DNA of 64,000 bases from Aestuariibaculum sp. M13 (GTDB lineage: Bacteria; Bacteroidota; Bacteroidia; Flavobacteriales; Flavobacteriaceae): contig NZ_JANIAC010000001.1 in NCBI RefSeq assembly GCF_024723255.1, forward strand, positions 1,441,548-1,505,547, read 5' to 3'. A model generated the notes under the pieces. The model made no database searches, had not been told where the DNA came from, and saw nothing but the letters and a program-made list of their open reading frames with translations. Positions 34,567 to 43,095 of this stretch are shown here, piece by piece. A program made the position numbers and the translations under genes. The first letter of the stretch is position 1, and every line of letters starts with the position of its first letter.

Positions 34567-34635
34567 AGGAGTTTTTTAAGGAACTTTAAATTATTTTTCC
34601 TTTTAAAGTATTGAAATATAACAATTTGACAATGA

Positions 34636-34659
34636 TGGTTCGAGCCCAGGTGGGACCAC
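34636..34659 (+). repeat. attR: exact copy of the tRNA 3' end
   Basis: 24 bases identical to 22195-22218. Bases on either side differ (A instead of C before, G instead of T after), which fixes the repeat length at 24. The rest of the tRNA is absent here. Confidence 0.93.
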
Positions 34660-34672
34660 GATTTGAAATCGT

Positions 34673-34703
34673 AAAGCCTTTCAAGTAATTGGAAGGCTTT
34701 TTT
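34673..34703 (+). terminator. original terminator of the tRNA gene, displaced by the insertion
   Basis: AAAGCCTT...AAGGCTTT with a T-run, 14 bases past attR. Before insertion it would have been just downstream of the tRNA. Confidence 0.75.
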
Positions 34704-34790
34704 ATTATAAATATCTGAATTACAAACTATTTTGTGTATCTGGTCGAGTTTAATTTTGTTAAATCAACAAAACAATTAAATTTGTAGGCA

Positions 34791-34994
34791 ATGAGAATAC
34801 AAAACAAGAATATAATTGCCTCAATCTTATTTGTATTAATAAGTTTTGTTTGCTTTGCACAGAAGATGCCGCCATCACCTGAAAAATCAAACGGTACAAT
34901 ACCTGTGGGTCTTTCAGTAGATTTAGGTGTCGTCGCTATTTTATTTTTAGGAATGCTATATGGCTCGAAAAAACTTTTATCTAAAAAAGATTAA
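34791..34994 (+). CDS. small exported protein with PID-CTERM-like tail
   Basis: The 67-residue protein has a Sec signal (IIASILFVLISFVCFAQ), a proline-rich spacer (KMPPSPEKSNG), then IPVGLSVDLGVVAILFLGML and YGSKKLLSKKD. This is the order seen in flavobacterial PID-CTERM proteins (Pro-rich, xPIDxG motif, helix, Lys-rich end), but the usual PIDGG is replaced by SVDLG. The role of these proteins is unknown. It lies just outside attR. Confidence 0.65.
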   Translation: MRIQNKNIIASILFVLISFVCFAQKMPPSPEKSNGTIPVGLSVDLGVVAILFLGMLYGSKKLLSKKD

Positions 34995-35587
34995 GTCAAT
35001 TGATTTAGATTAACCAATCTAGATACATACTTTCCTAAAACATCAAATTCTAAATTTACAGTGGAGCCTATTTTAAAAGTGTTAAAATTGGTGTGTTTGT
35101 AAGTATAAGGAATGATGGCAACGCTAAACAAATTTCTTTTAGAGTTAACAACTGTTAAGCTAACGCCGTTCACAGTAATGGAACCTTTTTCTATAGTTAT
35201 ATTATTTAGTGACGAATCATAACTAAATGTAAAAATATGGCTGCCATTTGCTTCTTCAATGCTTTCGCAGGTCGCTGTCTGGTCTACATGACCTTGCACA
35301 ATATGACCGTCCAATCTATCGCCCAATTTCATGGCGCGTTCCAGATTTATTTTATTCCCAATATTTAGAGTGTTTAAATTGGTTTTATTTAGGGTTTCTT
35401 TTATTGCAGTGACCGTATATTCATCTTTGTTAATATTGACTACGGTTAAACAAACTCCATTATGAGCAACACTTTGATCTATTTTTAACTCGGAAGTGAT
35501 ACTACTCTTTACGGTAATATGAAGATTATCTAATTCTTTTTTTAAATTTGTAATTACTCCAATATCTTCAATAATTCCTGTAAACAT
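34991..35587 (-). CDS. ribE: riboflavin synthase, alpha subunit type
   Basis: The 198-residue protein consists of two tandem lumazine-binding repeats. Repeat one starts MFTGIIEDIGVI and has SVAHNGVCLTVV; repeat two has DGHIVQGHVDQTA and GSITVNGVSLTVV. It converts two 6,7-dimethyl-8-ribityllumazine molecules to riboflavin plus a pyrimidine. It is convergent with the small PID-CTERM-like gene, overlapping its stop by four bases, and divergent from pdxA 66 bases away. Confidence 0.96.
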   Translation of the reverse strand: MFTGIIEDIGVITNLKKELDNLHITVKSSITSELKIDQSVAHNGVCLTVVNINKDEYTVTAIKETLNKTNLNTLNIGNKINLERAMKLGDRLDGHIVQGHVDQTATCESIEEANGSHIFTFSYDSSLNNITIEKGSITVNGVSLTVVNSKRNLFSVAIIPYTYKHTNFNTFKIGSTVNLEFDVLGKYVSRLVNLNQLT

Positions 35588-35653
35588 ATCTATGGTTTGT
35601 TTATTTAACTAAATTTGTAGTGTCAAAATTACGAACAAAAGTTATCATTTTTA

Positions 35654-36700
35654 ATGAAGAAATCAGAAAATATAGTTGTAGGAATCTCTATCGGGGATTT
35701 AAATGGTATTGGAGGAGAAATTATTTTAAAAACATTCGAAGATGCTCGAGTATTAGATTTCTGTACACCTGTAATTTTTGCTTCGGCTAAAACGATGAAT
35801 TTTTTCAAATCGCATTTTAAATCCGAAATCAATTTTAATGTCACCAATAGTCTTAATCAAATCGCTTCAGGAAAGGTAAACGTTTTTAATAGTTGGAACG
35901 AACCAGTGAATATTGAATTTGGTAAAGAAGATTTCAAAATAGGGGCTTATTCGATAAAATCATTGCAATCGGCAACAAAGGCATTAAAAGAAGGTGATAT
36001 AGATGTGCTGGTAACAGCGCCGATTAATAAACATAATATTCAGTCGAAAGAGTTTAAATTTCCTGGCCATACCGATTATTTAGCTCAGGAACTGGAAGGT
36101 GAAAGCTTAATGTTTATGGTGTCTGATGGTTTACGAGTAGGTTTATTAACCGATCATGTGCCGGTTAAAGATGTGGTAAATCATATTACGGAAGATCTAA
36201 TTATTAATAAGATTAATACGGTTTATAATTCTCTTAAAGTAGACTTTAATATTGTTAGACCGCGGATTGCTGTATTGGGAATTAATCCGCATACAGGGGA
36301 TAATGGTGTTATTGGAAATGAAGACGATACCGTTTTAAGGCCAACCCTTAAAAAGTTAAAAGACGAAGGTAAACTGGTTTATGGGCCATATGCAGCAGAT
36401 AGTTTCTTTGGTTCTAATAATTACAAAAGTTTTGATGCTATTGTAGCTGCATATCACGATCAAGGGTTAATTCCGTTTAAAACGCTGTCGTTTGGACAGG
36501 GAGTGAATTATACCGCTGGTTTGAGCAAAGTTAGAACCTCTCCAGACCATGGAACAGCTTATGAAATAGCCGGAAAAGGCATTGCAGATGAGAGTTCGTT
36601 TAAGGAAGCTGTATTTGCAGCGATTCAAATTTTTAGAAATAGAAATGAGTATGAGGAACTTACGTCGAACCCGTTAAAAAAATCATCAAAAAAGATATAA
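35654..36700 (+). CDS. pdxA: 4-hydroxythreonine-4-phosphate dehydrogenase
   Basis: The 348-residue NAD-dependent enzyme belongs to the DXP-dependent pyridoxal phosphate pathway. GISIGDLNGIGGEI is the family start, with TAPINKHNIQ, FPGHTDYLAQ and LTDHVPVKDV (a metal-binding His). LGINPHTGDNG, AYHDQGLIPFK (second His) and SPDHGTAYEIAG (third His) follow. Length and motifs are complete. Confidence 0.96.
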   Translation: MKKSENIVVGISIGDLNGIGGEIILKTFEDARVLDFCTPVIFASAKTMNFFKSHFKSEINFNVTNSLNQIASGKVNVFNSWNEPVNIEFGKEDFKIGAYSIKSLQSATKALKEGDIDVLVTAPINKHNIQSKEFKFPGHTDYLAQELEGESLMFMVSDGLRVGLLTDHVPVKDVVNHITEDLIINKINTVYNSLKVDFNIVRPRIAVLGINPHTGDNGVIGNEDDTVLRPTLKKLKDEGKLVYGPYAADSFFGSNNYKSFDAIVAAYHDQGLIPFKTLSFGQGVNYTAGLSKVRTSPDHGTAYEIAGKGIADESSFKEAVFAAIQIFRNRNEYEELTSNPLKKSSKKI

Positions 36701-36720
36701 ACAAAAAAATGTTTATAAGT

Positions 36721-36751
36721 AATGCTGCTTAAATAAAAATTTATATATTTG
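36721..36751 (+). promoter_or_regulatory. promoter ahead of the YceD-rpmF genes
   Basis: TATATTTG at 36744-36751 followed by CAGGC. A weak -33 (AATG, 36721-36724) lies at the right 19-base spacing. It is 22 bases before the start codon at 36774. Confidence 0.55.
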
Positions 36752-36773
36752 CAGGCTCAAAATAGATTTGATA

Positions 36774-37313
36774 ATGAAGCCATTAAAAGAGTATACAATT
36801 CCATTTGTAGGGCTAAAATTAGCAAAGCACCATTTTGAGTATGAAATTGAGCAAGCGTTCTTTGATTATTTTGAGTATCACGAATTTAATGATGTAAAAG
36901 TAAAAGTAGATCTTGAGTTAGAAAAGAAATCTACATTACTGGAGTTGCACTTTAAAATTTCAGGATTTGTTAATGTTAACTGCGATTTAACTAACGAACC
37001 GTACGATCAAAGTATCGAAAATGAATTCGATTTGGTAGTTAAATTTGGTGACGAGTATAATGATGAAGACGTTAATATACTAATTGTACCTCACGGTACT
37101 TACGAAATTAACGTTCAGCAGCAAATATATGAAACGATTGTATTAGCTGTGCCTATTAAGCGCGTGCATCCTGGAATTAAAGACGGAACATTAGATTCAG
37201 ATATACTTAAAAAGTTAAAAGAACTAAGCCCGAAAGGAAAGAAAGAGAATAAAACTGAGGACGATATAGACCCTCGTTGGAATACATTAAAGAAACTATT
37301 AACGGATAAATAA
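36774..37313 (+). CDS. YceD/DUF177 family protein
   Basis: The ATG at 36774 is chosen over a TTG two codons upstream; the protein has 179 residues. KEYTIPFVGLKLAKHHFEYE begins it, NVNCDLTNEPYDQSIE replaces the CxRCL core of proteobacterial YceD, and DPRWNTLKKLL closes it, the family C-terminal signature. It lies nine bases before rpmF, the conserved pairing across bacteria. YceD homologues are linked to ribosome assembly (23S rRNA processing in plants and E. coli); the exact role here is inferred. Confidence 0.85.
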   Translation: MKPLKEYTIPFVGLKLAKHHFEYEIEQAFFDYFEYHEFNDVKVKVDLELEKKSTLLELHFKISGFVNVNCDLTNEPYDQSIENEFDLVVKFGDEYNDEDVNILIVPHGTYEINVQQQIYETIVLAVPIKRVHPGIKDGTLDSDILKKLKELSPKGKKENKTEDDIDPRWNTLKKLLTDK

Positions 37314-37322
37314 CGATAGAAA

Positions 37323-37526
37323 ATGGCACATCCTAAGAGAAAAATCTCGAAAACAAGAAGAGATAAAAGAAGAACCCATTACAAAGCAACTGCGCCACAG
37401 ATTGCTACATGTCCTACTACAGGTGAGGCTCACTTATATCACAGAGCTCACTGGCATGAAGGAAAACTTTATTACAGAGGTCAAGTATTAATTGACAATT
37501 CTGAAGCAGTAGAAAACATAGCATAA
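37323..37526 (+). CDS. rpmF: 50S ribosomal protein L32
   Basis: The 67-residue protein starts [20 protein letters not shown], the L32 signature, followed by [14 protein letters not shown]. Of the usual four zinc cysteines only the first remains ([14 protein letters not shown]), as in the zinc-independent form common in this phylum. It is co-transcribed with the YceD gene. A perfect palindromic terminator follows. Confidence 0.95.
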   Translation: MAHPKRKISKTRRDKRRTHYKATAPQIATCPTTGEAHLYHRAHWHEGKLYYRGQVLIDNSEAVENIA

Positions 37527-37543
37527 TAACTATGCGTGCATAT

Positions 37544-37574
37544 AAAAAAACGCTCACATGTGAGCGTTTTTTTT
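37544..37574. terminator. palindromic terminator
   Basis: AAAACGCTCACATGTGAGCG with TTTT is a continuous dyad with an A-run before and T-run after, 18 bases past rpmF. Confidence 0.85.
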
Positions 37575-37706
37575 ATGATATGCTTTTTCTAACGCGTAAA
37601 AACACGTAATTTGCAAGTTATTAAGCTATTTTTTAGTAATTTTCACAAATTTTGACGTGTTTTTGATCAATTTTAGTGATTTTTCGGTCAATTTAACTAT
37701 AAAGTT

Positions 37707-38702
37707 ATGAGTAAAATCTCAGCGGCTATAACAGCTGTTGGCGCTTATGTGCCAGAATATGTATTAACCAATCAAATTCTTGAAACAATGGTTGATACAA
37801 ATGATGAATGGATAACTTCACGAACAGGAATCAAGGAGCGTCGTATTCTTAAAGAAGAAGGAAAAGGGACGTCCTATTTAGCTATTAAAGCTGCACAAGA
37901 CCTTATCAACAAGAAAGGCATCGATCCTAAAACCATAGAACTTGTTATTGTTGCAACGGCAACACCAGATATGAAAGCTGCTTCTACAGCTGCTTACACG
38001 GCGTCTGAAATTGGTGCTACTAATGCATTCTCTTTCGATATGGATGCTGCATGTTCTAGTTTCTTATACGGTATGTCGGTTGCTGCTAGTTATATCGAGT
38101 CAGGGCGATACAAAAATGTATTATTAATTGGTGCAGATAAAATGTCATCAATTATTAATTATGAAGACCGAGCAACTTGTATCATTTTTGGTGATGGTGC
38201 AGGAGCAGTTTTATTCGAACCTAACGAAGAAGGATTAGGATTCCAAGATGAATATTTAAGAAGTGACGGAACCGGAAGAGAGTTTTTACAAGCCACTTAC
38301 GGAGGTTCTGCTTTCCCAATCACCGAAGAAGCTATGGCTAAAGGTGGTCAGTATGCATTTCAGGAAGGACGTACTGTGTTTAAAAATGCAGTATCCAACA
38401 TGGCAGATGCAACGGTAAAAATATTAGAACGTAATAATTTAGATAAAGACAGCGTTGATTGGTTAGTAGCGCATCAGGCCAACAAGCGTATTATTGATGC
38501 TACTGCACAACGTATTGAATTAGCTGAAGAGAAAGTATTAATAAATATCCACAGATATGGAAATACAACATCGGCTACATTACCGTTATTACTAAGTGAT
38601 TTCGAGTCTAAGCTTAAAAAAGGAGATAATTTAATTTTTGCCGCTTTTGGTGGCGGATTCAATTGGGGTTCTATTTACTTAAAATGGGCCTATAATTCAT
38701 AA
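37707..38702 (+). CDS. fabH: 3-oxoacyl-ACP synthase III
   Basis: The 331-residue enzyme starts fatty-acid synthesis by condensing acyl-CoA with malonyl-ACP. The catalytic triad is visible: Cys in DMDAACSSFLYG, His in VAHQANKRI and Asn in HRYGNTTSATLPL. GDGAGAVLFE and the C-terminal LIFAAFGGGFNWGSIYL are family hallmarks. It lies 23 bases upstream of accB in a conserved Bacteroidota lipid gene cluster. Confidence 0.96.
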   Translation: MSKISAAITAVGAYVPEYVLTNQILETMVDTNDEWITSRTGIKERRILKEEGKGTSYLAIKAAQDLINKKGIDPKTIELVIVATATPDMKAASTAAYTASEIGATNAFSFDMDAACSSFLYGMSVAASYIESGRYKNVLLIGADKMSSIINYEDRATCIIFGDGAGAVLFEPNEEGLGFQDEYLRSDGTGREFLQATYGGSAFPITEEAMAKGGQYAFQEGRTVFKNAVSNMADATVKILERNNLDKDSVDWLVAHQANKRIIDATAQRIELAEEKVLINIHRYGNTTSATLPLLLSDFESKLKKGDNLIFAAFGGGFNWGSIYLKWAYNS

Positions 38703-38725
38703 CCCAATAATTAATTAATACAATT

Positions 38726-39211
38726 ATGGACATTAAAGAGATTCAAAACTTAATCAAATTTGTAGCAAAATCAGGTGCAAGTGAGGTTAAATTAGAAATG
38801 GACGATTTTAAAATCACCATTAAAACAGGATCAGAAGAGGCAACAACTGTGCAATATGCTCCTATAGCAGCACAAATTCCACAGGTAGCAGCAGCTCCGG
38901 CTCCAGTAGCAGAAGCAGCGGCTTCAGCTCCAGCAGCTACACCAGCAGCTCCAGCAGCAGAGGAATCAAAATATATCACAATCAAATCGCCAATTATTGG
39001 TACCTTCTATAGAAAACCAGCTCCAGATAAGCCTTTATTTGTAGAAGTAGGTCAAACTATAGCAGCAGGTGATGTATTATGTATCATCGAAGCGATGAAA
39101 CTTTTCAACGAAATCGAATCTGAAGTATCAGGTAAGGTTGTTAAGATTTTAGTTGACGATTCTTCTCCGGTAGAATTCGATCAGCCGTTATTTTTAGTAG
39201 ATCCATCTTAA
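38726..39211 (+). CDS. accB: biotin carboxyl carrier protein of acetyl-CoA carboxylase
   Basis: The 161-residue protein has an N-terminal dimerisation region ([20 protein letters not shown]), an Ala/Pro-rich linker at about residues 55-82, and a biotinyl domain ending with [12 protein letters not shown], where the lysine of EAMK is biotinylated. It carries CO2 between AccC and the carboxyltransferase. It lies between fabH and accC. Confidence 0.97.
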   Translation: MDIKEIQNLIKFVAKSGASEVKLEMDDFKITIKTGSEEATTVQYAPIAAQIPQVAAAPAPVAEAAASAPAATPAAPAAEESKYITIKSPIIGTFYRKPAPDKPLFVEVGQTIAAGDVLCIIEAMKLFNEIESEVSGKVVKILVDDSSPVEFDQPLFLVDPS

Positions 39212-39276
39212 TTTGAAGTTTAAAGTTTAAAGTTCAGAAGAACTTATAAACCCTAAACTCTTAAACTCATAAAGAT

Positions 39277-40629
39277 ATGTTTAAAAAAATACTGATTGCC
39301 AACAGAGGTGAAATAGCACTTCGTGTTATTAGAACCTGTAAAGAAATGGGCATCAAAACGGTTGCAGTATATTCTACAGCCGACGCAGAAAGTTTACACG
39401 TAAAATTTGCAGACGAAGCGGTTTGTATCGGACCTGCTTTAAGTAGTGAATCTTACTTAAAAATGTCTAACATTATTGCAGCTGCTGAAATTACTAATGC
39501 AGATGCCATTCACCCAGGATACGGGTTCTTATCAGAAAACGCTAAGTTTTCTAAAATTTGTGAAGAACACGGTATTAAATTTATCGGTGCATCTCCAGAG
39601 ATGATCGATAAAATGGGAGACAAAGCCAATGCTAAAGCCACTATGAAAGCGGCTGGTGTACCTTGCGTACCAGGTAGTGATGGTGTTATTAACTCTTACG
39701 AGGAGTGTGAAAAAGTAGCTAAGGAAACTGGATTCCCAGTTATGCTTAAAGCGTCTGCCGGTGGTGGAGGTAAAGGTATGCGTGCCGTTTGGAAGAAAGA
39801 AGATCTTAAAGCCGCTTGGGATTCTGCGCGTCAGGAAAGTAAAGCAGCTTTCGGAAATGACGATATGTACATGGAAAAACTTATTGAAGAGCCAAGACAT
39901 ATCGAAATCCAGATTGTTGGAGATTCTACAGGTAAAGCTTGTCACCTTTCAGAAAGAGACTGTTCAGTACAACGTCGTCACCAAAAATTAACCGAAGAAA
40001 CACCATCACCATTCATGACTGATGAGTTAAGAGAGGAAATGGGTATGGCAGCGGTTAGAGCGGCAGAGTACATTAAGTACGAAGGTGCAGGAACGATTGA
40101 GTTCTTAGTAGATAAACACCGTAACTTCTACTTCATGGAAATGAACACGCGTATTCAGGTAGAGCACCCAATTACCGAGCAGGTAATTGATTTCGACTTG
40201 ATTCGTGAGCAAATATTAGTAGCGGCAGGAGTGCCAATTTCTGGTAAAAACTATTTACCAAACTTACACTCTATCGAGTGTCGTATCAACGCCGAGGATC
40301 CTTATAATGGATTCCGTCCGTCTCCAGGAAAAATCACAACATTACACGCTCCAGGAGGTCACGGTGTACGTTTAGATACTCACGTTTACGCTGGATATAC
40401 TATTCCGCCAAACTACGACTCTATGATTGCCAAGTTAATTACAACGGCGCAAACAAGAGAAGAAGCTATTAGCAAAATGAAACGTGCTTTAGACGAATTC
40501 GTAATCGAAGGTATTAAAACCACGATTCCTTTTCATCGTCAGCTTATGGATAACCCCGATTATGTTGCGGGTAATTATACCACCAAGTTCATGGAAGATT
40601 TCGTTATGGAAAAGCCAGTTCAAGAATAA
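39277..40629 (+). CDS. accC: biotin carboxylase subunit of acetyl-CoA carboxylase
   Basis: The 450-residue ATP-grasp enzyme carboxylates biotin on Acc[21 protein letters not shown] opens it, with [12 protein letters not shown] as the ATP-binding glycine loop, [38 protein letters not shown] and [14 protein letters not shown]. All the catalytic landmarks are present. A terminator follows seven bases after the stop. Confidence 0.97.
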   Translation: MFKKILIANRGEIALRVIRTCKEMGIKTVAVYSTADAESLHVKFADEAVCIGPALSSESYLKMSNIIAAAEITNADAIHPGYGFLSENAKFSKICEEHGIKFIGASPEMIDKMGDKANAKATMKAAGVPCVPGSDGVINSYEECEKVAKETGFPVMLKASAGGGGKGMRAVWKKEDLKAAWDSARQESKAAFGNDDMYMEKLIEEPRHIEIQIVGDSTGKACHLSERDCSVQRRHQKLTEETPSPFMTDELREEMGMAAVRAAEYIKYEGAGTIEFLVDKHRNFYFMEMNTRIQVEHPITEQVIDFDLIREQILVAAGVPISGKNYLPNLHSIECRINAEDPYNGFRPSPGKITTLHAPGGHGVRLDTHVYAGYTIPPNYDSMIAKLITTAQTREEAISKMKRALDEFVIEGIKTTIPFHRQLMDNPDYVAGNYTTKFMEDFVMEKPVQE

Positions 40630-40635
40630 ATTAAT

Positions 40636-40666
40636 AAAAACTCCGGAAGCCATTTTCGGAGTTTTT
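40636..40666 (+). terminator. rho-independent terminator after accC
   Basis: AAAAACTCCG-(11 bases)-CGGAGTTTTT followed by further T's ends the fabH-accB-accC transcript. Confidence 0.85.
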
Positions 40667-40722
40667 TTATGGTGTTACTTTTCCTTTTTATAAAAGAAAA
40701 AGTCAGGCTCTCGCAAGTCGCT

Positions 40723-40748
40723 TTTTAATTATTTTATGATAATTAAAA
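40723..40748. repeat. AT-rich hairpin between accC and the oxidoreductase gene
   Basis: TTTTAATTAT-tttatg-ATAATTAAAA, a 10-bp perfect inverted repeat. A second looser dyad (CTTTTCCTTTTTATAAAAG) lies just upstream. The 188-base gap has no gene. Confidence 0.5.
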
Positions 40749-40817
40749 GAGCTCCAACAATTGCTCCATCCTTAACACGAAATCACTATTTTTACTAAAA
40801 ACTAACGATCAAAAATA

Positions 40818-41933
40818 GTGAACCTTTCATACTGGGAAATAAAATTTTGGCTTAGCAATACCGACTTTACTATTGTAGGTAGTGGTATTGTGGGATTAAG
40901 TTGTGCCTTACATTTAAGAGAACGATTTCCAAAGGCCAACATTTTAATTTTAGAGCGAGGGTTTTTACCACAGGGAGCCAGTACAAAGAATGCCGGATTT
41001 GCTTGTTTTGGTAGTTTAAGCGAGATTATAGAAGATTTAAAGACGCATAGCGAAGAAGAGGTCTTGCAACTCGTTAAAAAGCGTGTCGATGGCTTAAACC
41101 TTTTAAAACAAACTTTAGGAGAAAAGGCGATTGGTTATGAAAATTATGGAGGGTACGAACTCTTTTTAGAGCAGGATGATTTATATAAATCCTGTTTGGA
41201 ACAAATAGACCGGATTAACCAGTTGTTAGAACCTGTTTTTAATGCTTCAGTTTATAGTATAAAATCAAATAGTTTTCAGTTTAAAAATATAAAGGAGCAG
41301 ACTATTTTTAACACGTTCGAAGGTCAGATTGATACAGGACTTATGATGGAAGCTTTATTGAAAAAAGTGCAGTCAAAAGGCATTAAAATTCTTAACAATT
41401 GTCACGTAGAGAGTTTTGTTGAAAATGGAAATTCAGTAAAAATAAAAACGAATTTATTTGAGTTTTCAAGTTCAAAACTGTTAATTTCCACCAATGGTTT
41501 TGCATCTCAGTTAATCAATCAGGAGGTAAAACCTGCCAGAGCGCAAGTACTCATAACTAAGCCAATAAAAGATTTACATATTAAAGGGACATTCCACTTA
41601 GATAAAGGGTATTATTATTTCAGAAATATCGATAATCGCATTCTGTTTGGAGGTGGCCGTAATCTGGATTTTAAAGGTGAAGAAACTATAGAATTTGGCC
41701 AAACAGAACAAATTCAAAATAGATTGGAAGACATTTTAAAAACGGTTATTTTACCTAACACGCCTTTCGAAGTTGAGCATAGATGGAGTGGTATTATGGG
41801 TGTTGGTCATCAAAAAAAGGCGATTGTAAAATCGTTGTCAAATCAGGTGTTTTGTGGCGTACGTTTAGGAGGTATGGGTATCGCAATTGGTAGTTTGGTT
41901 GGTAAAGAACTTGCCGAATTGGCATGTCATTAA
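40818..41933 (+). CDS. FAD-dependent amine/amino-acid oxidoreductase (DAO family)
   Basis: The 371-residue protein starts at GTG (NLSYWEIKFWL); no ATG is available before the dinucleotide fold. FTIVGSGIVGLSCALHLRER is the FAD-binding Rossmann motif, LILERGFLPQGASTKNAGFA the second landmark, and the C-terminal GVRLGGMGIAIGSLVGKEL the FAD-contact motif of the D-amino-acid oxidase/GlpD-like family. The substrate is unknown. It is followed 25 bases later by mtgA. Confidence 0.85.
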   Translation: MNLSYWEIKFWLSNTDFTIVGSGIVGLSCALHLRERFPKANILILERGFLPQGASTKNAGFACFGSLSEIIEDLKTHSEEEVLQLVKKRVDGLNLLKQTLGEKAIGYENYGGYELFLEQDDLYKSCLEQIDRINQLLEPVFNASVYSIKSNSFQFKNIKEQTIFNTFEGQIDTGLMMEALLKKVQSKGIKILNNCHVESFVENGNSVKIKTNLFEFSSSKLLISTNGFASQLINQEVKPARAQVLITKPIKDLHIKGTFHLDKGYYYFRNIDNRILFGGGRNLDFKGEETIEFGQTEQIQNRLEDILKTVILPNTPFEVEHRWSGIMGVGHQKKAIVKSLSNQVFCGVRLGGMGIAIGSLVGKELAELACH

Positions 41934-41958
41934 TTTCAAAAAATAGATTTAGTATTAG

Positions 41959-42642
41959 ATGAAAAAACTGTTTCGGTTTTTATTAAAAATATTTGCGTGG
42001 TTTGTTATAATCACTGTCGGATTTGTGGTGTTGTTTAAATGGGTTCCGGTGCCGGTTACTCCACTTATGGTTATTCGTTATTTTGAACAGGATAGCGGAC
42101 AAAGAACCTTTTGGAAACACGATTGGGAATCGATAGATCATATATCGAAAAACCTGCAATTGGCCGTGGTTTGTAGTGAAGACCAGAACTTTTTAAACCA
42201 TAACGGATTTGATATCCAGGCCATAGAAAAGGCTATTGAATACAATAAAAAGGGCAAACGTGTTCGTGGCGGAAGTACCATAAGTCAGCAAACAGCTAAG
42301 AATGTTTTTTTGTGGCCAGAACGCAGTTGGTTTCGCAAAGGACTGGAAACTTATTTTACGTTTTTAATAGAACTTATTTGGAGTAAAGAACGTATTATGG
42401 AAGTGTATTTAAACAGTATTGAAATGGGTAAAGGTGTTTACGGTGCTGAAGCTGCCGCTCAATACTGGTTTAAAAAACCAGCGGCTAAATTATCGCAGTA
42501 TGAAGCCGCCGCAATAGCTGCAGTTTTACCAAGTCCGCAACGTTATAGAGCGAATCCGGCATCGGCTTATATTCAAGGTAGAAAGGTTTGGATAGTGAAA
42601 CAAATGCATTTTTATGGACCATTTTCTTATGACAAAAAATAA
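41959..42642 (+). CDS. mtgA: monofunctional peptidoglycan glycosyltransferase
   Basis: This 227-residue GT51 enzyme has one N-terminal membrane anchor (FLLKIFAWFVIITVGFVVLF). The motifs are VVCSEDQNFLNHNGFD (catalytic Glu), RGGSTISQQTAKNVFL, ELIWSKERIMEVYLN and GAEAAAQYWFKKPA. It polymerises lipid II glycan strands at the inner membrane and lacks a transpeptidase domain. Its last 14 bases overlap the next gene. Confidence 0.95.
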   Translation: MKKLFRFLLKIFAWFVIITVGFVVLFKWVPVPVTPLMVIRYFEQDSGQRTFWKHDWESIDHISKNLQLAVVCSEDQNFLNHNGFDIQAIEKAIEYNKKGKRVRGGSTISQQTAKNVFLWPERSWFRKGLETYFTFLIELIWSKERIMEVYLNSIEMGKGVYGAEAAAQYWFKKPAAKLSQYEAAAIAAVLPSPQRYRANPASAYIQGRKVWIVKQMHFYGPFSYDKK

Positions 42643-43093
42643 TTTGGAAATAAAGCAGGCACTTTACGAACAGTGTGCTGTATTGGTATCTAATCGTTTG
42701 GAAACGGTTAAAAAACAAATTGCTCAAATTCAGGAATCTTTATCTTCAGAAACCAAAAGTACGGCAGGCGACAAGCATGAAACCGGTAGAGCCATGTTAC
42801 AGTTGGAGCGAGAAAAGGCCGGTCAACAACTCGCAGAAATTAATAAAATAAAAGAAGTGCTTTCTAGAATTGATGTTAAAATAGCTTCAAAAAAGGTAGG
42901 CTTAGGCAGTGTGGTATTCACTTCGCAAGCTAATTATTTTGTAGCTGTAAGTCTTGGTGAATTGAAAGTGAATGATGTTGCGTTTTATGCCATTTCACCA
43001 AGTACACCTATTGGTCAGTTAATACTGGGTAAAGGTGTACTTGATGCTATTGATTTTAGAGGAAACAGTTTTAAAATACTTGATATTTTATAA
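42629..43093 (+). CDS. GreA/GreB C-terminal-like protein
   Basis: The start at ATG 42629 (MTKNNLEIK) overlaps mtgA by 14 bases; ATG 42614 is an alternative with a 29-base overlap. The 154 residues comprise an N-terminal coiled coil (QALYEQCAVLVSNRLETVKK, LEREKAGQQLAEINKIKEVL) and a C-terminal FKBP-like domain (GSVVFTSQANYFVAVSLGEL, ISPSTPIGQLILGK). This is the Gre-factor arrangement, but the acidic loop tip of GreA is not obvious. It probably binds RNA polymerase; relatives are often mislabelled as 3-oxoacyl-ACP synthase. Confidence 0.7.
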   Translation: MTKNNLEIKQALYEQCAVLVSNRLETVKKQIAQIQESLSSETKSTAGDKHETGRAMLQLEREKAGQQLAEINKIKEVLSRIDVKIASKKVGLGSVVFTSQANYFVAVSLGELKVNDVAFYAISPSTPIGQLILGKGVLDAIDFRGNSFKILDIL

Positions 43094-43095
43094 TA

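Larger units (their letters stand above)
22219..34659. mobile_element. 12.4-kb integrated element in the tRNA(CAU) gene
   Basis: The element is bounded by exact 24-bp repeats (22195-22218 and 34636-34659). It has a tyrosine recombinase near the left end, a RecA-like/DUF3871/helicase block in the middle, XRE and ImmA regulators, and cargo (PD-(D/E)XK-like membrane nuclease, Ubl-E2 and JAMM-E1 operon). No relaxase, coupling protein, conjugation or virion genes are visible. It resembles a non-conjugative integrative island, mobilisable element or phage satellite; which one cannot be decided from sequence alone. Insertion keeps the tRNA intact on the left side. Confidence 0.9.

Noticed and set aside
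22219..34659. Intact prophage or full conjugative element
   Set aside because: No capsid, portal, terminase, tail, relaxase or transfer genes were recognised in the 12.4 kb.
39532..39945. Leftward frame opposite accC
   Set aside because: It is antisense to a highly conserved enzyme gene and resembles no protein family.
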